Shown here one piece after another: positions 23,832 through 33,053 of a stretch of 64,000 bases of DNA. Position numbers and translations under genes: made by a program. Position 1 is the first letter of the stretch. Every line of letters starts with the position of its first letter. The notes below the pieces were generated by a model. That model was given only the letters and a program-made list of their open reading frames with translations. It made no database searches and was not told the origin of the DNA. The stretch is from Chryseobacterium gwangjuense (lineage in GTDB: Bacteria > Bacteroidota > Bacteroidia > Flavobacteriales > Weeksellaceae): assembly GCF_021311115.1 (NCBI RefSeq), contig NZ_JAJTNP010000002.1, positions 186,001-250,000 of the forward strand. Direction: 5' to 3'.

Positions 23832-24989
23832 ATGTTTACAAATAACGATATTAATTTCGAAGCCCTGAAAAGAAAAGCCTATAACGGAAGATGGGCAACA
23901 TTAGAAGACGGAATCATTCCTCTTACAGCAGCAGATCCGGATTTCAGAATGTCATCAGAAATCGAAAACGGAATTATTGAATACATCAAAGACGGATATC
24001 TTAGCTACGGTCCTTTTTCAGGAATTCCTGAGTTCAAAAAAAGTGTTGCAGAGCATTTTAACACCGGAAAAAACGGAAGCTTTACTCCTGAGAATGTTTT
24101 AGCCGTAAACAGTGCTGCAATGGGAATGTTCATGGTAGCGAAATACGTTCTGAATCCGGGTGATGAAGCCATTATTTTTGATCCGGTTGATTTCCTGTTC
24201 AAAAAAACAGTGGATGCTGTTGGCGGAAACATCAAATTATGTGCGGTTGACTCTAAAACGGGAGATATCGATTTTGAGATGCTGGTTTCTTTAATTGGTC
24301 CGAAAACCAAGCTTATCAGTATTTGCAACCCGCACAATCCTGTCGGAAGAGTATATTCCAAAGAAGTTTTAAAGAAAATTTCAGAGATTGCTGCTGCTCA
24401 TGATCTTTGGGTAATGAGTGACGAGATCTGGAGTGATATTGTGTACGACAAGAGAGAGTTCAATACCTATTCTTCTGTTTCTGAAGAAGCCAAGAAGAAA
24501 AGCTTTACGGTGTTCGGGTTCTCAAAGTCTTTTGGGATTGCTGGGTTAAGAATTGGAGCCGTTTTATGTAATGATCAGAATCTTTTGGATGATTTTACAG
24601 AAAAATCAAACTTTAATTCTACCATTGAAGGAGTTTCTACGCTGTCACAAATTGCTGCAAGTGTAGCTATTGACAAAGCAAAACCTTGGTTTAATGATTT
24701 CCTGACACATTTACAGCACAACAGAGATCTTGCGCACAGCATGCTAAGCAATTCAGGAATTTTAACACCTAATTTCCCGGAAGCAACCTTCGTAATTTTC
24801 CCTAAGATTGAAAACGGAATGTCGAGTGAAGCTTTTGCACAACATGTTTTACAGCAAGGAAAAGTAGCGATTGTTCCCGGTTCTGAAAGATGGTTCGGAA
24901 AAGGAGCGGAAGGACACGTTAGAATTTGTTTCTCAACGTCTCAGGAAATTCTTACTGAAGGATTAAATAGACTGATTAACAGTTTTTAA
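23832..24989 (+). CDS. PLP-dependent class I/II aminotransferase (MalY/PatB-like)
   Basis: The 385-aa protein shows the fold-type I pattern: PLTAADPDFRMSSEIENG near the start, SICNPHNPVGRVYS around residue 158, DEIWSDIVY, and the PLP lysine in FGFSKSFGIAGLRIG (about residue 228). The opening (W-A-T-L-E-D-G-I-I-P-L-T-A-A-D-P-D-F) is reminiscent of MalY/PatB C-S lyases, so either a transaminase or a beta-lyase reaction is possible. It starts one base after the monooxygenase gene, so the operon may transform an aromatic or sulfur amino acid. A strong bidirectional terminator follows. Confidence 0.88.
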   Translation: MFTNNDINFEALKRKAYNGRWATLEDGIIPLTAADPDFRMSSEIENGIIEYIKDGYLSYGPFSGIPEFKKSVAEHFNTGKNGSFTPENVLAVNSAAMGMFMVAKYVLNPGDEAIIFDPVDFLFKKTVDAVGGNIKLCAVDSKTGDIDFEMLVSLIGPKTKLISICNPHNPVGRVYSKEVLKKISEIAAAHDLWVMSDEIWSDIVYDKREFNTYSSVSEEAKKKSFTVFGFSKSFGIAGLRIGAVLCNDQNLLDDFTEKSNFNSTIEGVSTLSQIAASVAIDKAKPWFNDFLTHLQHNRDLAHSMLSNSGILTPNFPEATFVIFPKIENGMSSEAFAQHVLQQGKVAIVPGSERWFGKGAEGHVRICFSTSQEILTEGLNRLINSF

Positions 24990-24992
24990 ATA

Positions 24993-25025
24993 AAAAAACG
25001 CCTGAGATGTTCAGGCGTTTTTCTT
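24993..25025. terminator. Bidirectional terminator between convergent genes
   Basis: AAAACGCCTGA, loop GATGT, TCAGGCGTTTT: a perfect 11-pair stem with A-run before and T-run after. It ends the aminotransferase gene on plus and the sugar dehydrogenase gene on minus. Confidence 0.9.
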
Positions 25026-25028
25026 TTA

Positions 25029-26240
25029 TTATTTTTTCGAAATTTTATACAGTTTTCCACTATCGGTTACTGCATACAGATTTCCATCCATTCCGTTCAA
25101 TACATCCCGGAATCTTTCTTTCTGATCTAAAAGCAATCGTTCTTCGCCTACCACTTTATTATTTTTCATCACAATTCTGTTGATGTGTTCTCCACTCAGA
25201 CAACCGATGAATAAATTATTTTTCCATTCTTCAATATTTCCCGTATAAAAAGTAATTCCACTTGGAGATACTACCGGATCCCAATAATAAACAGGTTGTT
25301 CCGTTCCTGTTTTCTGAGTTGTTCCTCCATTTATCTTTTCACCTGAATATTCAATTCCGTATGTTACATCACCCCATCCATAATTTTTCCCGGGTTGAAT
25401 TAAATTAATTTCATCCCCTCCTCTCGGTCCCATTTCCACATCCCAAAGATTCCCATTCGGATCTATTGCCAAACCTTGTGGATTTCTGATGCCATAAGCA
25501 TAGATTTCAGGTTTAAATCCATCTTTTCCGATAAAAGGATTTCCCGGCGCAGGTTTTCCCTCCTTTGTTATTTTTAAGATTTTTCCCAGATAATTATCCG
25601 TTTTCTGAGCATATGCTCTCGTTTGCTTATCTGATCGTTCTCCTGTACTGACAAACAGATTTCTTTCTTTATCAAAAACCAATCTGCTTCCGTAATGTTT
25701 ATCACCATCATAAGAAGGTTCTGCACGGAAAATCACCTGTACTCCGGAAATAGTTTTTAAATCCTGAGATAATTTTCCTTTTGCAACAGATGTTAAATTC
25801 CCTTTACCAAATGGTTCTGAAAAACTGAAATAAATGATATTATTGGATTTGAAGTCAGGGTCAAGAGCTACATCCAGCATTCCACCCTGTCCTTTTGCAT
25901 CTACTTTTGGAAATCCTTCAATTTTTGAAATTTGCTTTCCGTCTGCCGAAACAACATTCATATAGCCTGTTTTTTCGGTGATTAAAAATCGTCCATCCGG
26001 TAAATTTATAATCCCCCATGGTCTACCTAAACTTTTAGTTAAAACTTCCGTTTTATACGGGGTTTTAGTGGTTACTGCTTTAATTCTTGTTTGTCCTTCA
26101 AAAGCAGGTTTATAAGAAGTATTAGGTTCAAGCGTTTCCGCACTTCCGTCCGGCTTTATTTGCTGGGCAATTGTCTTTTTACATGATGATAAAAAAACTA
26201 GAATACAAAATATTCCTGAGAGATAATTACTAATTTTCAT
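25029..26240 (-). CDS. PQQ-dependent soluble aldose sugar dehydrogenase-like lipoprotein
   Basis: I place the start at 26240 (MKISNYLSGIFCILVFLSSCKK), a signal peptide with a lipobox ending in Cys; a longer frame would put eight residues before it. The body is a six-bladed propeller of the soluble glucose/sorbosone dehydrogenase family: DGRFLITEKTGYMNVV, GGMLDVALDPDFK, GSRLVFDKERNLFVSTGERSD, YAYGIRNPQGLAIDPNGNLW and MGPRGGDEINLIQPGKNYGWG. These proteins oxidise aldoses with PQQ in the periplasm or at the outer membrane. PQQ synthesis genes are not in view. The gene stands alone, ending at the shared terminator. Confidence 0.88.
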   Translation of the reverse strand: MKISNYLSGIFCILVFLSSCKKTIAQQIKPDGSAETLEPNTSYKPAFEGQTRIKAVTTKTPYKTEVLTKSLGRPWGIINLPDGRFLITEKTGYMNVVSADGKQISKIEGFPKVDAKGQGGMLDVALDPDFKSNNIIYFSFSEPFGKGNLTSVAKGKLSQDLKTISGVQVIFRAEPSYDGDKHYGSRLVFDKERNLFVSTGERSDKQTRAYAQKTDNYLGKILKITKEGKPAPGNPFIGKDGFKPEIYAYGIRNPQGLAIDPNGNLWDVEMGPRGGDEINLIQPGKNYGWGDVTYGIEYSGEKINGGTTQKTGTEQPVYYWDPVVSPSGITFYTGNIEEWKNNLFIGCLSGEHINRIVMKNNKVVGEERLLLDQKERFRDVLNGMDGNLYAVTDSGKLYKISKK

Positions 26241-26294
26241 AATTGGTATTTGAGAGGTTATCAAAATGAGTGGAAAAATAATGCCATAAAAAAA

Positions 26295-26330
26295 TTTGCA
26301 TAATTAAATTTTTATTCTACATTTGTAGAA
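26295..26330 (+). promoter_or_regulatory. BlaI-type operator overlapping the promoter of the blaI/M56 operon
   Basis: TTTG (26295-26298), 19 bases and TACATTTG (26318-26325) form a full promoter. A perfect 16-bp palindrome TTCTACA-TT-TGTAGAA (26315-26330) covers the -7 box and contains TACA-N2-TGTA, the core seen in BlaI/MecI operators. It lies 23 bases before the blaI-like ATG, so a dimer bound there would block polymerase: autorepression. Confidence 0.72.
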
Positions 26331-26352
26331 ACAAATAACAAAACGTAGAAAA

Positions 26353-26724
26353 ATGAAAGAAATAAAATTGACAGGTTCTGAAAAAATACTCATGGAAATC
26401 TTATGGGAAAAAGAAAAGATTTTTATGAAAGAAATTTTAGAATCTTATCCGGAACCAAAACCAGCCCCCACAACAGTTGCTACGTTACTAAAACGTATGC
26501 AGAATAAAGATTTAGTTGGCTTCACGCTTTATGGTAATTCACGTGAATATTATCCAAAAGTGGCAAAAGGAGAATACTTCAAAGAAGAAATGACTTCAAT
26601 GATCGATCGTTTTTTCAACAGCTCGGTTACACAATTTGCTTCGTTTTTTACATCCAATTCAAAACTGACACAGAAAGAACTTAAAGAACTTCGCGATATT
26701 ATAGATCAACAGATAAAGGAATAA
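26353..26724 (+). CDS. BlaI/MecI/CopY-family transcriptional repressor
   Basis: The 123-aa protein follows the BlaI pattern: winged-helix part with LTGSEKILMEILWEKEKIFMKEI, then APTTVATLLKRMQNKDLV (recognition helix), a YYPKVAKGEYFKEEMTSMIDRFFN linker and a helical dimerisation end. It represses its own operon through the palindrome at 26315-26330. The M56 metallopeptidase gene follows after 2 bases; in the classic system that protease leads to cleavage of the repressor. The target here is unlikely to be a beta-lactamase, since no such gene is near. Confidence 0.93.
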   Translation: MKEIKLTGSEKILMEILWEKEKIFMKEILESYPEPKPAPTTVATLLKRMQNKDLVGFTLYGNSREYYPKVAKGEYFKEEMTSMIDRFFNSSVTQFASFFTSNSKLTQKELKELRDIIDQQIKE

Positions 26725-26726
26725 AG

Positions 26727-28550
26727 ATGGAAACTATTATTTTAAAAATTATTATCTGTTCGGGAATTTTACTCGGATGCTATTATCTGTTTCTGGCAAA
26801 AGAAAGAACGTTCATTTTCAACCGTTTTTTTCTGATTTTTGCCCTTGTCTTTTCTTATGTTATTCCTTTCATAACGATCAAAACACAAGAAAAAGCACCT
26901 ACAGAAAAAATACTTTTCCAAAAAGAAGAAATTCAACAGACAATTTCTTATGCACCGACCGCTACACCACAGGAAGGGTTTGATTATACCTCTTTAATTC
27001 TTCCCGTTTATCTTTTGGTATCAGGATTCTTTTTGTGCAAACTTCTTCTTTCAATTTATAAAATTAAAAAGCTGAAAGGAAGTAAAATGATGTATCGAGA
27101 TAGGGCAATAAAAGTACTCGAAGACAATACTCCTCCATTTAGTTTTATGAACACCATTTATATTTCTAAAGACTACTTTAAAGATGGTAATATTGAAGAC
27201 AACATATTTCTTCATGAAGAAATCCACGTGAAACAGAAGCACACGATAGATGTTCTCTTGGTAGAAGCTTTCAAAATAGTATTATGGGTTAATCCATTTA
27301 TTTACTTCTATAAAAAAGCAATGATCACTAATCACGAATTCATTGCAGACGGAGAAGTAATTCATAAAAATAAAAACATCAAAAATTATCAGGAACTCAT
27401 CCTACAGGAAATTCTTAAACAACAGGATTTGAAACTGATACATCAATTCAATTTCAACAACACCAAAAAACGATTTATTATGATGACAAGTAAAAATTCA
27501 AGATTTGTAAAAACAAAAAAGTTTTTAACAATCCCTGCATTCACTGCCTTGACTTTAATTTTTGCAGAAAGGGCTTATGCTAATAATACACCTGAAATAG
27601 AAAACAAGAATTCGACTTCATTGCAAATTACCAACAATGGCATAAAAGGCCACTCTGAAGCTTATCGTGAGTTTATAAAAATTGCAGAAAAATATAATAA
27701 AATTATAGAGAACAAAGATTTTGAGAGGTTCAAAAAAGAAGTTCCAAGAGAGGATCAGGTTAAACTTGCAGATCTATTTCAAAAATTCAATTTTGAAGAC
27801 TTAAAAGAAACCCCGGTTACAGTAACTTACTCTACGATCAACAGAGAAATACCCTCTCAGAGCCAATTAAACCAATTTATCAATCCTAAGTACAATATAG
27901 AACTTGATGGAAAGGTTGTAAGTAATAATGAACTAAAAAAATATAAGAGCTCCAATTTCTTTAGCGTATACATAGTGAAAGTACTCCCTAAAAATCCGGA
28001 TTTTGGAAAATATGAATATGGTGTAGTTTTGTATACAAAATCTTACGCTAAGGAATATAATGCTCAGAAAAATATAAGTGTCGGTTTTAAAGTAAAGCAA
28101 GACGAAATTTCAAACGATTTAAAGAGAGACACAATTACTCCTAAAACAAAAGTAACTGCAAAACTTAAAGAAGGTAAGCCGGCAAGCTCTAATGACAATA
28201 CCGTTACGGATCTAGCAATTCCAGCACCACCTTCACCTGCTGAAAATTTAGTTCAGGCAGAATTTCCAGGAGGTTACAATGAATTAAGAAAGCAGTTTGC
28301 CAATACTTTTGACTCTTCAGCTCTTGGAAAAGACGTAAAAGGGACAATGAAAGCTGATCTTTACATCTCCATAGACGAAAACGGAAAAGCTACTAATGTA
28401 AAAGCCGACGGAAAAACCCAAAATCTAAACAATGAAGCAGTACGTGCTTTGAAAAATGCGCTTGCTGATAAGACATGGAAGCCCGCCACACAAAACAACA
28501 AGCCTATTCCAACTGTTTTCAAATTGCCTATTACATTTAATATACAATAA
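26727..28550 (+). CDS. BlaR1-like M56 metallopeptidase with C-terminal TonB-C-like domain
   Basis: The 607-aa membrane protein begins with hydrophobic helices (about 1-20, 33-50 and 88-112), then the zinc motif HEEIH (163-167) in FLHEEIHVKQKHTID and the ENAxD-like HEFIADGEVI. Another helix lies near 265-285. The C-terminal 70 residues (from about 535: GTMKADLYISIDENGKATNV then TWKPATQNNKPIPTVFKLPITF) have the TonB C-terminal fold instead of the penicillin-binding sensor of BlaR1. So it is a regulatory protease of the Bacteroidota type. Residues 300-530 are not assigned. It starts 2 bases after the repressor gene and probably senses an envelope signal. Confidence 0.88.
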   Translation: METIILKIIICSGILLGCYYLFLAKERTFIFNRFFLIFALVFSYVIPFITIKTQEKAPTEKILFQKEEIQQTISYAPTATPQEGFDYTSLILPVYLLVSGFFLCKLLLSIYKIKKLKGSKMMYRDRAIKVLEDNTPPFSFMNTIYISKDYFKDGNIEDNIFLHEEIHVKQKHTIDVLLVEAFKIVLWVNPFIYFYKKAMITNHEFIADGEVIHKNKNIKNYQELILQEILKQQDLKLIHQFNFNNTKKRFIMMTSKNSRFVKTKKFLTIPAFTALTLIFAERAYANNTPEIENKNSTSLQITNNGIKGHSEAYREFIKIAEKYNKIIENKDFERFKKEVPREDQVKLADLFQKFNFEDLKETPVTVTYSTINREIPSQSQLNQFINPKYNIELDGKVVSNNELKKYKSSNFFSVYIVKVLPKNPDFGKYEYGVVLYTKSYAKEYNAQKNISVGFKVKQDEISNDLKRDTITPKTKVTAKLKEGKPASSNDNTVTDLAIPAPPSPAENLVQAEFPGGYNELRKQFANTFDSSALGKDVKGTMKADLYISIDENGKATNVKADGKTQNLNNEAVRALKNALADKTWKPATQNNKPIPTVFKLPITFNIQ

Positions 28551-28570
28551 AAATACAAATGATGATTAAG

Positions 28571-28602
28571 ACCGTTCAGAAGTTTCTGAACGGTTTTATT
28601 TT
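28571..28602 (+). terminator. Terminator after the M56 gene
   Basis: ACCGTTCAGA, loop AGTT, TCTGAACGGT: perfect 10-pair stem (28571-28594), followed by TTTATTTT. Confidence 0.85.
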
Positions 28603-28603
28603 G

Positions 28604-28611
28604 TAATTTTG
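28604..28611 (+). promoter_or_regulatory. Putative uvrB promoter -7 box right before the start
   Basis: TAATTTTG matches TANNTTTG and lies only 4 bases before the ATG at 28616. If used, uvrB mRNA would be leaderless or nearly so. No clear TTTG -33 box is seen. Confidence 0.4.
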
Positions 28612-28615
28612 TTAG

Positions 28616-30607
28616 ATGCAATTCAAACTTCAATCAGAATATCAACCAACCGGAGACCAGCCAAAAGCAATAGAAAAACTTACCGGCGGAATAGAAATCG
28701 GTGAGAAATATCAAACGTTGTTAGGGGTAACCGGATCAGGAAAAACTTTTACAGTTGCCAATGTTGTCAATAATGTTCAAAGACCTACGTTGGTTTTAGC
28801 ACATAATAAAACATTGGCCGCTCAGCTTTTCATGGAATTCAAAGAATTCTTCCCGGAAAATGCGGTAGAATATTTTGTGAGTTATTACGATTATTATCAA
28901 CCTGAAGCCTATATTGCCAGCTCCGGAACCTATATTGAAAAAGATTTAAGTATTAATGAGGAAGTAGAAAAGCTTCGTCTTTCGGCAACAGCGAGTTTGC
29001 TTTCCGGAAGAAGAGATGTTTTGATCGTTGCTTCTGTGTCTTGTATTTATGGTATCGGAAACCCGAATGAATTTCATAAATCTCTTATTTCTCTTGAATT
29101 AGGAGAAAAAACAACAAGAACCGCGTTACTCCATTCGCTTGTTAATGCATTATATTCAAGAACCTTAAGTGAATTCCAAAGAGGAACATTCCGTGTAAAA
29201 GGGGATGTGATTGATGTATTTCCTGCCTATGCAGACAACGCCATAAGAATTCAGTTTTTTGGTGATGAAATTGAAAAAATACAAAGTTTCGATCCTGTTT
29301 CCGGAAATGTAACCTCAAGTTTTGAGCAGATACAAATTTATCCCGCCAATTTGTTCGTAACCTCAAAGGAAACATTGAACGGAGCGATTCGAGAGATTCA
29401 GGATGATATGGTAAAACAAGTTGATTTCTTTAATTCTGTCGAAAAGCCTTTAGAAGCAAAAAGATTACAGGAAAGAACTGAACTTGATTTAGAAATGATT
29501 AAAGAGCTGGGTTATTGCTCCGGAATTGAGAATTATTCAAGATATCTGGATGGAAGAGAACCAGGAACCAGGCCTTTCTGCCTGATTGATTATTTTCCAA
29601 AAGATTTTTTGATGGTTATTGATGAAAGTCACGTTACCATTCCGCAAGTTCATGCGATGTATGGAGGTGACCGAAGCAGAAAGGAGGCTTTAGTAGAATA
29701 CGGCTTCAGACTTCCTGCTGCAATGGATAACCGACCATTAAAGTTTCAGGAGTTTGAAAGCATGCAAAATCAGGTAATCTATGTTTCTGCAACTCCTGCC
29801 GATTATGAACTGGAAAGAACAGGAGGAGAGTATATTGAACAGATTATCCGACCAACCGGACTTTTAGATCCTATTATCGAAGTAAGGCCTTCATTAAATC
29901 AAATTGACGATTTAATGGAAGAAATCCAGAAGAGAGCAGATGTCGATGAAAGAGTTTTAGTAACGACATTGACAAAAAAAATGGCAGAAGAGCTTACAAA
30001 ATACTTTGTGAAGTTCGGAATACGAACAAGATATATTCATTCTGATGTAGAAACATTAGAGCGTATTCAGATTATGCATGATTTACGTATTGGTCTTTTT
30101 GATGTTTTAATTGGAGTAAATTTACTTCGAGAAGGGTTAGATTTACCTGAAGTTTCATTGGTTGCCATTCTTGATGCCGATAAAGAAGGAATGCTACGAA
30201 GCAGAAGATCTATGATTCAAACTGTAGGTCGTGCCGCAAGAAACGTCAATGGAAAAGCCATAATGTATGCCGATAAAATTACAAAATCGATGCAGGCCAC
30301 TCTTGATGAAACCGAATATCGTCGTGCCAAACAGATGCAATACAACGAAGAACACGGAAAAGTACCGCAAGCCCTTAACAAAAAAATATCTGAAAATTTA
30401 GTAGGGCGAAGCAAGGATTTCCCTGACGAAAAATATACCCAAAAGGAAATTTTACAGAAAGTTGCAGAAACAAAAGCTTCTTACACTTCGGAAGATGTAG
30501 AAAAAATCATCGCTCAAAAACAGAAAGAAATGGAGGCTGCAGCGAAAAGTCTTGATTTCATAAAAGCCGCGAAATTAAGAGATGAAATCGCAGCTTTAAA
30601 GGATTAA
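28616..30607 (+). CDS. uvrB: Excinuclease ABC subunit B
   Basis: UvrB is the damage-verifying helicase of nucleotide excision repair. The 663-aa protein has Walker A GVTGSGKT (39-46), the beta-hairpin region [27 protein letters not shown] (Walker B), ATPADYEL, and the domain 3 motif [25 protein letters not shown]. It ends with a UVR coiled-coil segment ([24 protein letters not shown]) that contacts UvrC. No uvrA or uvrC is next to it. Its stop overlaps the end of the convergent small gene at 30604. Confidence 0.98.
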   Translation: MQFKLQSEYQPTGDQPKAIEKLTGGIEIGEKYQTLLGVTGSGKTFTVANVVNNVQRPTLVLAHNKTLAAQLFMEFKEFFPENAVEYFVSYYDYYQPEAYIASSGTYIEKDLSINEEVEKLRLSATASLLSGRRDVLIVASVSCIYGIGNPNEFHKSLISLELGEKTTRTALLHSLVNALYSRTLSEFQRGTFRVKGDVIDVFPAYADNAIRIQFFGDEIEKIQSFDPVSGNVTSSFEQIQIYPANLFVTSKETLNGAIREIQDDMVKQVDFFNSVEKPLEAKRLQERTELDLEMIKELGYCSGIENYSRYLDGREPGTRPFCLIDYFPKDFLMVIDESHVTIPQVHAMYGGDRSRKEALVEYGFRLPAAMDNRPLKFQEFESMQNQVIYVSATPADYELERTGGEYIEQIIRPTGLLDPIIEVRPSLNQIDDLMEEIQKRADVDERVLVTTLTKKMAEELTKYFVKFGIRTRYIHSDVETLERIQIMHDLRIGLFDVLIGVNLLREGLDLPEVSLVAILDADKEGMLRSRRSMIQTVGRAARNVNGKAIMYADKITKSMQATLDETEYRRAKQMQYNEEHGKVPQALNKKISENLVGRSKDFPDEKYTQKEILQKVAETKASYTSEDVEKIIAQKQKEMEAAAKSLDFIKAAKLRDEIAALKD

Positions 30608-30849
30608 AGGTAAGCTTTAATTAAAGTGTAAAAAACGAGAAAAAAGTTTATTATACCCAAGAACATCAGTATAACTCCCAGAAATCTCAGAGATGAGGGC
30701 TTATATAAGAAAAGGAATTTTTGCCTTAACCAGCTTATTGCTTTATCATATTCTTCATAATAAATTTCGTTGGCATTGTTATAATAACTTCTTCCTTGAA
30801 AAAAAGCTATTAATCCAGTAATAAGAAAGTAAATTGAATCAGCAATCAT
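30604..30849 (-). CDS. Small membrane protein, unknown
   Basis: I prefer the ATG at 30849 ([21 protein letters not shown]), giving 81 residues; the earlier ATG at 30870 lies inside a strong hairpin. Two hydrophobic segments (about 3-17 and 55-78) make it an inner-membrane protein with a basic centre ([17 protein letters not shown]). No family recognised. The end overlaps uvrB by 4 bases, tail to tail. It lies after the DUF3820 gene on the same strand and may be read from the same transcript. Confidence 0.6.
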   Translation of the reverse strand: MIADSIYFLITGLIAFFQGRSYYNNANEIYYEEYDKAISWLRQKFLFLYKPSSLRFLGVILMFLGIINFFLVFYTLIKAYL

Positions 30850-30858
30850 TAGATTATT

Positions 30859-30887
30859 TTTCGGCGGCATCTTCGATGCCGCCGAAA
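30859..30887. other. 13-pair perfect hairpin between small genes
   Basis: TTTCGGCGGCATC, loop TTC, GATGCCGCCGAAA is a perfect, GC-rich 13-pair stem in an AT-rich setting. No T run follows on the minus strand (CCGAAAAATAATC), and the plus side has only CTTATTTTT. It may be a processed mRNA end or a protein-binding palindrome that separates the DUF3820 gene from the small membrane protein. Confidence 0.6.
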
Positions 30888-30894
30888 CTTATTT

Positions 30895-31158
30895 TTAGAA
30901 TTTAAAAGTTTTTGGGGTTAGTTTTTGATAGTTCACAGATCCTCCACGAAGAGGAATCAGCAAATCCATCAAACCGTTCAATTTAATTTCATAAATCGTT
31001 GAGAGCTGCATTCCCAGCTTTCCTTTTGGCATCCCTTTACGGTAAAACCATTCGAGATAGCTTATTGGCAAATCCGCAAGAATGGTCCCTTCGTATTTTC
31101 CGAAAGGCATTTTAACGACACAAATTTCTTTTAATATTTCAGGGTTTATTCCTTCCAC
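30895..31158 (-). CDS. DUF3820 family protein
   Basis: The 87-aa protein carries the DUF3820 signature MPFGKYEGTILADLPISYLEWFYRKG. Related Bacteroidota and proteobacterial proteins are small and cytoplasmic and no mechanism is established. The LWF-like aromatic cluster and the conserved GKY motif are reminiscent of nucleic-acid or small-molecule binding, but that is a guess. It starts 2 bases after the PerM-like gene ends, so both are in one operon. Confidence 0.8.
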   Translation of the reverse strand: MEGINPEILKEICVVKMPFGKYEGTILADLPISYLEWFYRKGMPKGKLGMQLSTIYEIKLNGLMDLLIPLRGGSVNYQKLTPKTFKF

Positions 31159-31160
31159 TT

Positions 31161-32249
31161 TTATACTATTATATCAATTTTATTATCTGTTTCTTCATCA
31201 CTATCCGGAAGCTTAAGATCCGGAGCACTTTCTTCTGAAAATTCGTTTCTGTACACCTGGATGAGAAGAAGCGTTAAAGAGATCAGAATCGGACCAAAAA
31301 TAAGCCCCATAAATCCAAATAAGTTCATCCCCATGATAATTCCGAAAACAGTATTTAGAGGATGAATATCTTCCAGTTTTTTCAATAAAGTAAATCGCAA
31401 AAGATTGTCTGTTAAGCCTACAACAACAATACAATAAATAGCCAGTCCGATTCCTGGTCCTGTATTTCCTTCTGCAATCATAAAAATACAGATCGGAACA
31501 TACACAATTGCAGCTCCTACTACAGGAATCATGGATGCTGCTGCCGTAAGCGCAAAAAGCAGAACAGGACTTGGAGCACCAAAAATGAAATACCCCACCA
31601 AAGCAACAACACCTTGTCCCATCGCAACGACAGGAATTCCAATAGCATTTGCGATAATCAGTTTTCTCATTTTATCTCCGATCAACGACACATTGGCTCT
31701 TTTAAGAGGTGCCGAAGAAGATATTATTCTTTCAAAAAACCTAGGCCTTTCCAACATGAAGTAAAGAATAAAATACATGGACATAACCACTGTTAGGGTA
31801 TTGAAAGTACCACTCAATGCTTTTGTAGAAAACTGACCAACATTGCTCTTCAGTTTATCCATGTTTTCTTTACTTAAAATATCAAACCCAGTTTTTGAAT
31901 AAATATAGGAGTGTATTTTTTCCAGAAACACATTAAACTTATCCATATAAGCCTGCGCATTTCCTAATTTTTCAATTAAAAGATCGGCGATGAAATAAAT
32001 CGGCAGAATCAGAATAATCAAACTGGCCAACATCAAAACAAATGATGACAACCAAGGTTTCCACTTTTTCTCTTCCTGAAGGTAAAAATTATATTTCCGA
32101 CAAACTACATAAATGGTAATTGCTCCCAGAACTGAAGGAATAAATAAGGAAAGATTAAAACAAATTAACCCCGTTAAAATTAGAATGATAGCAAGCAAGG
32201 AAACCTGCTTGATGGCAACGCTGCTGATTTGTTTATCTTTATTCATCAT
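31161..32249 (-). CDS. AI-2E/PerM-family membrane transporter
   Basis: The 362-aa protein has about eight membrane helices in the PerM layout. Two hydrophobic pairs lie at the start, then a soluble segment (about 95-140), and the conserved ERIISSSAPLKRANVSLIGDKMRKLI region. Last comes the C-terminal FTAAASMIPVVGAAIVYVP and TDNLLRFTLLKKLEDIHPLNTVFGIIMGMNLFGFMGLIFGPI core. The family exports diverse substrates (AI-2, Na+/H+ in some) and the substrate here is unknown. Its first codon overlaps the stop of the upstream membrane gene (1 base), and DUF3820 follows 2 bases later, so translation is coupled. Confidence 0.9.
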   Translation of the reverse strand: MMNKDKQISSVAIKQVSLLAIILILTGLICFNLSLFIPSVLGAITIYVVCRKYNFYLQEEKKWKPWLSSFVLMLASLIILILPIYFIADLLIEKLGNAQAYMDKFNVFLEKIHSYIYSKTGFDILSKENMDKLKSNVGQFSTKALSGTFNTLTVVMSMYFILYFMLERPRFFERIISSSAPLKRANVSLIGDKMRKLIIANAIGIPVVAMGQGVVALVGYFIFGAPSPVLLFALTAAASMIPVVGAAIVYVPICIFMIAEGNTGPGIGLAIYCIVVVGLTDNLLRFTLLKKLEDIHPLNTVFGIIMGMNLFGFMGLIFGPILISLTLLLIQVYRNEFSEESAPDLKLPDSDEETDNKIDIIV

Positions 32250-32986
32250 TATTTATTATATGTTATCTGCCTTGGTTTTCCTAAATAGGCACAATAAGAG
32301 GAATACATTACAGTAGTCATGAAAGACCCCGTTAAAAGTACTCCGATGCAACAAGCAAGAAGTCCGGAAAAACTTAATACTAATCCTAAAAGGGAAACAA
32401 CAAAGAATGTTCCGTAATTATCTTTTGCAATATTGTATGCTTTTCCCATGGCATCCGTAGCTGTTGCGTTTTCAAAAAGCAGTATAGGATAACCCAGCAA
32501 GAAAAAAGGAAAAACTAAAAAGAACGGAATTCCACACATTGCCAAAGCAATTCTTAATACAACATGAGTAATTAAACTATAAATAAGAATATTCACAAAG
32601 TTTTGCCTGTAACCAATGAACAGGTCTGAGAACTCTATTGCTGCTTTATTATTATACTTATTGGTCATATAAATTAATCCTACGTATATTGGAGACAATA
32701 AAGCTCCTAAAACACCGGAAAAAGAGTAATACAAAGAAAACCCGGGTGAATAATTGTAATTATGACTGGAAAAATCTCCGTCGGCATCTCTAATATTTTC
32801 GCCAAAGCTCCAAAGATTAAACCCTACAAGAGATTCTAAAATAGAATCTGCAATCACATAAATGATCATGCTTACAATTGCATAGAGAAAAACACCTTTA
32901 TACATTTCGAAGGCGTGCGAAATAATAGATCCGGTATCCCGATTTGGGACTGAACCTTGTTGGTCAAATTCGTTAAATTCAGACAT
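32249..32986 (-). CDS. Multi-pass membrane protein, unknown
   Basis: I take the ATG at 32986 (MSEFNEFDQQGSVPNRDTGS), since the earlier start adds 16 poorly ordered residues. The 245-aa product has an N-terminal acidic tail followed by about six membrane helices and ends YLGKPRQITYNK. Such proteins are often labelled DUF4013/DUF975-like or, without basis, beta-carotene monooxygenase. It overlaps the start of the PerM-like gene by 1 base and follows a second membrane gene (33054) by about 70 bases on the same strand. Function unknown. Confidence 0.7.
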   Translation of the reverse strand: MSEFNEFDQQGSVPNRDTGSIISHAFEMYKGVFLYAIVSMIIYVIADSILESLVGFNLWSFGENIRDADGDFSSHNYNYSPGFSLYYSFSGVLGALLSPIYVGLIYMTNKYNNKAAIEFSDLFIGYRQNFVNILIYSLITHVVLRIALAMCGIPFFLVFPFFLLGYPILLFENATATDAMGKAYNIAKDNYGTFFVVSLLGLVLSFSGLLACCIGVLLTGSFMTTVMYSSYCAYLGKPRQITYNK

Positions 32987-33053
32987 GGTTAATATTTTAT
33001 GGTTTATCAAATTTAATTTTTTTTGATAAAACAATGGCTAAGTCTCTGAAAAT

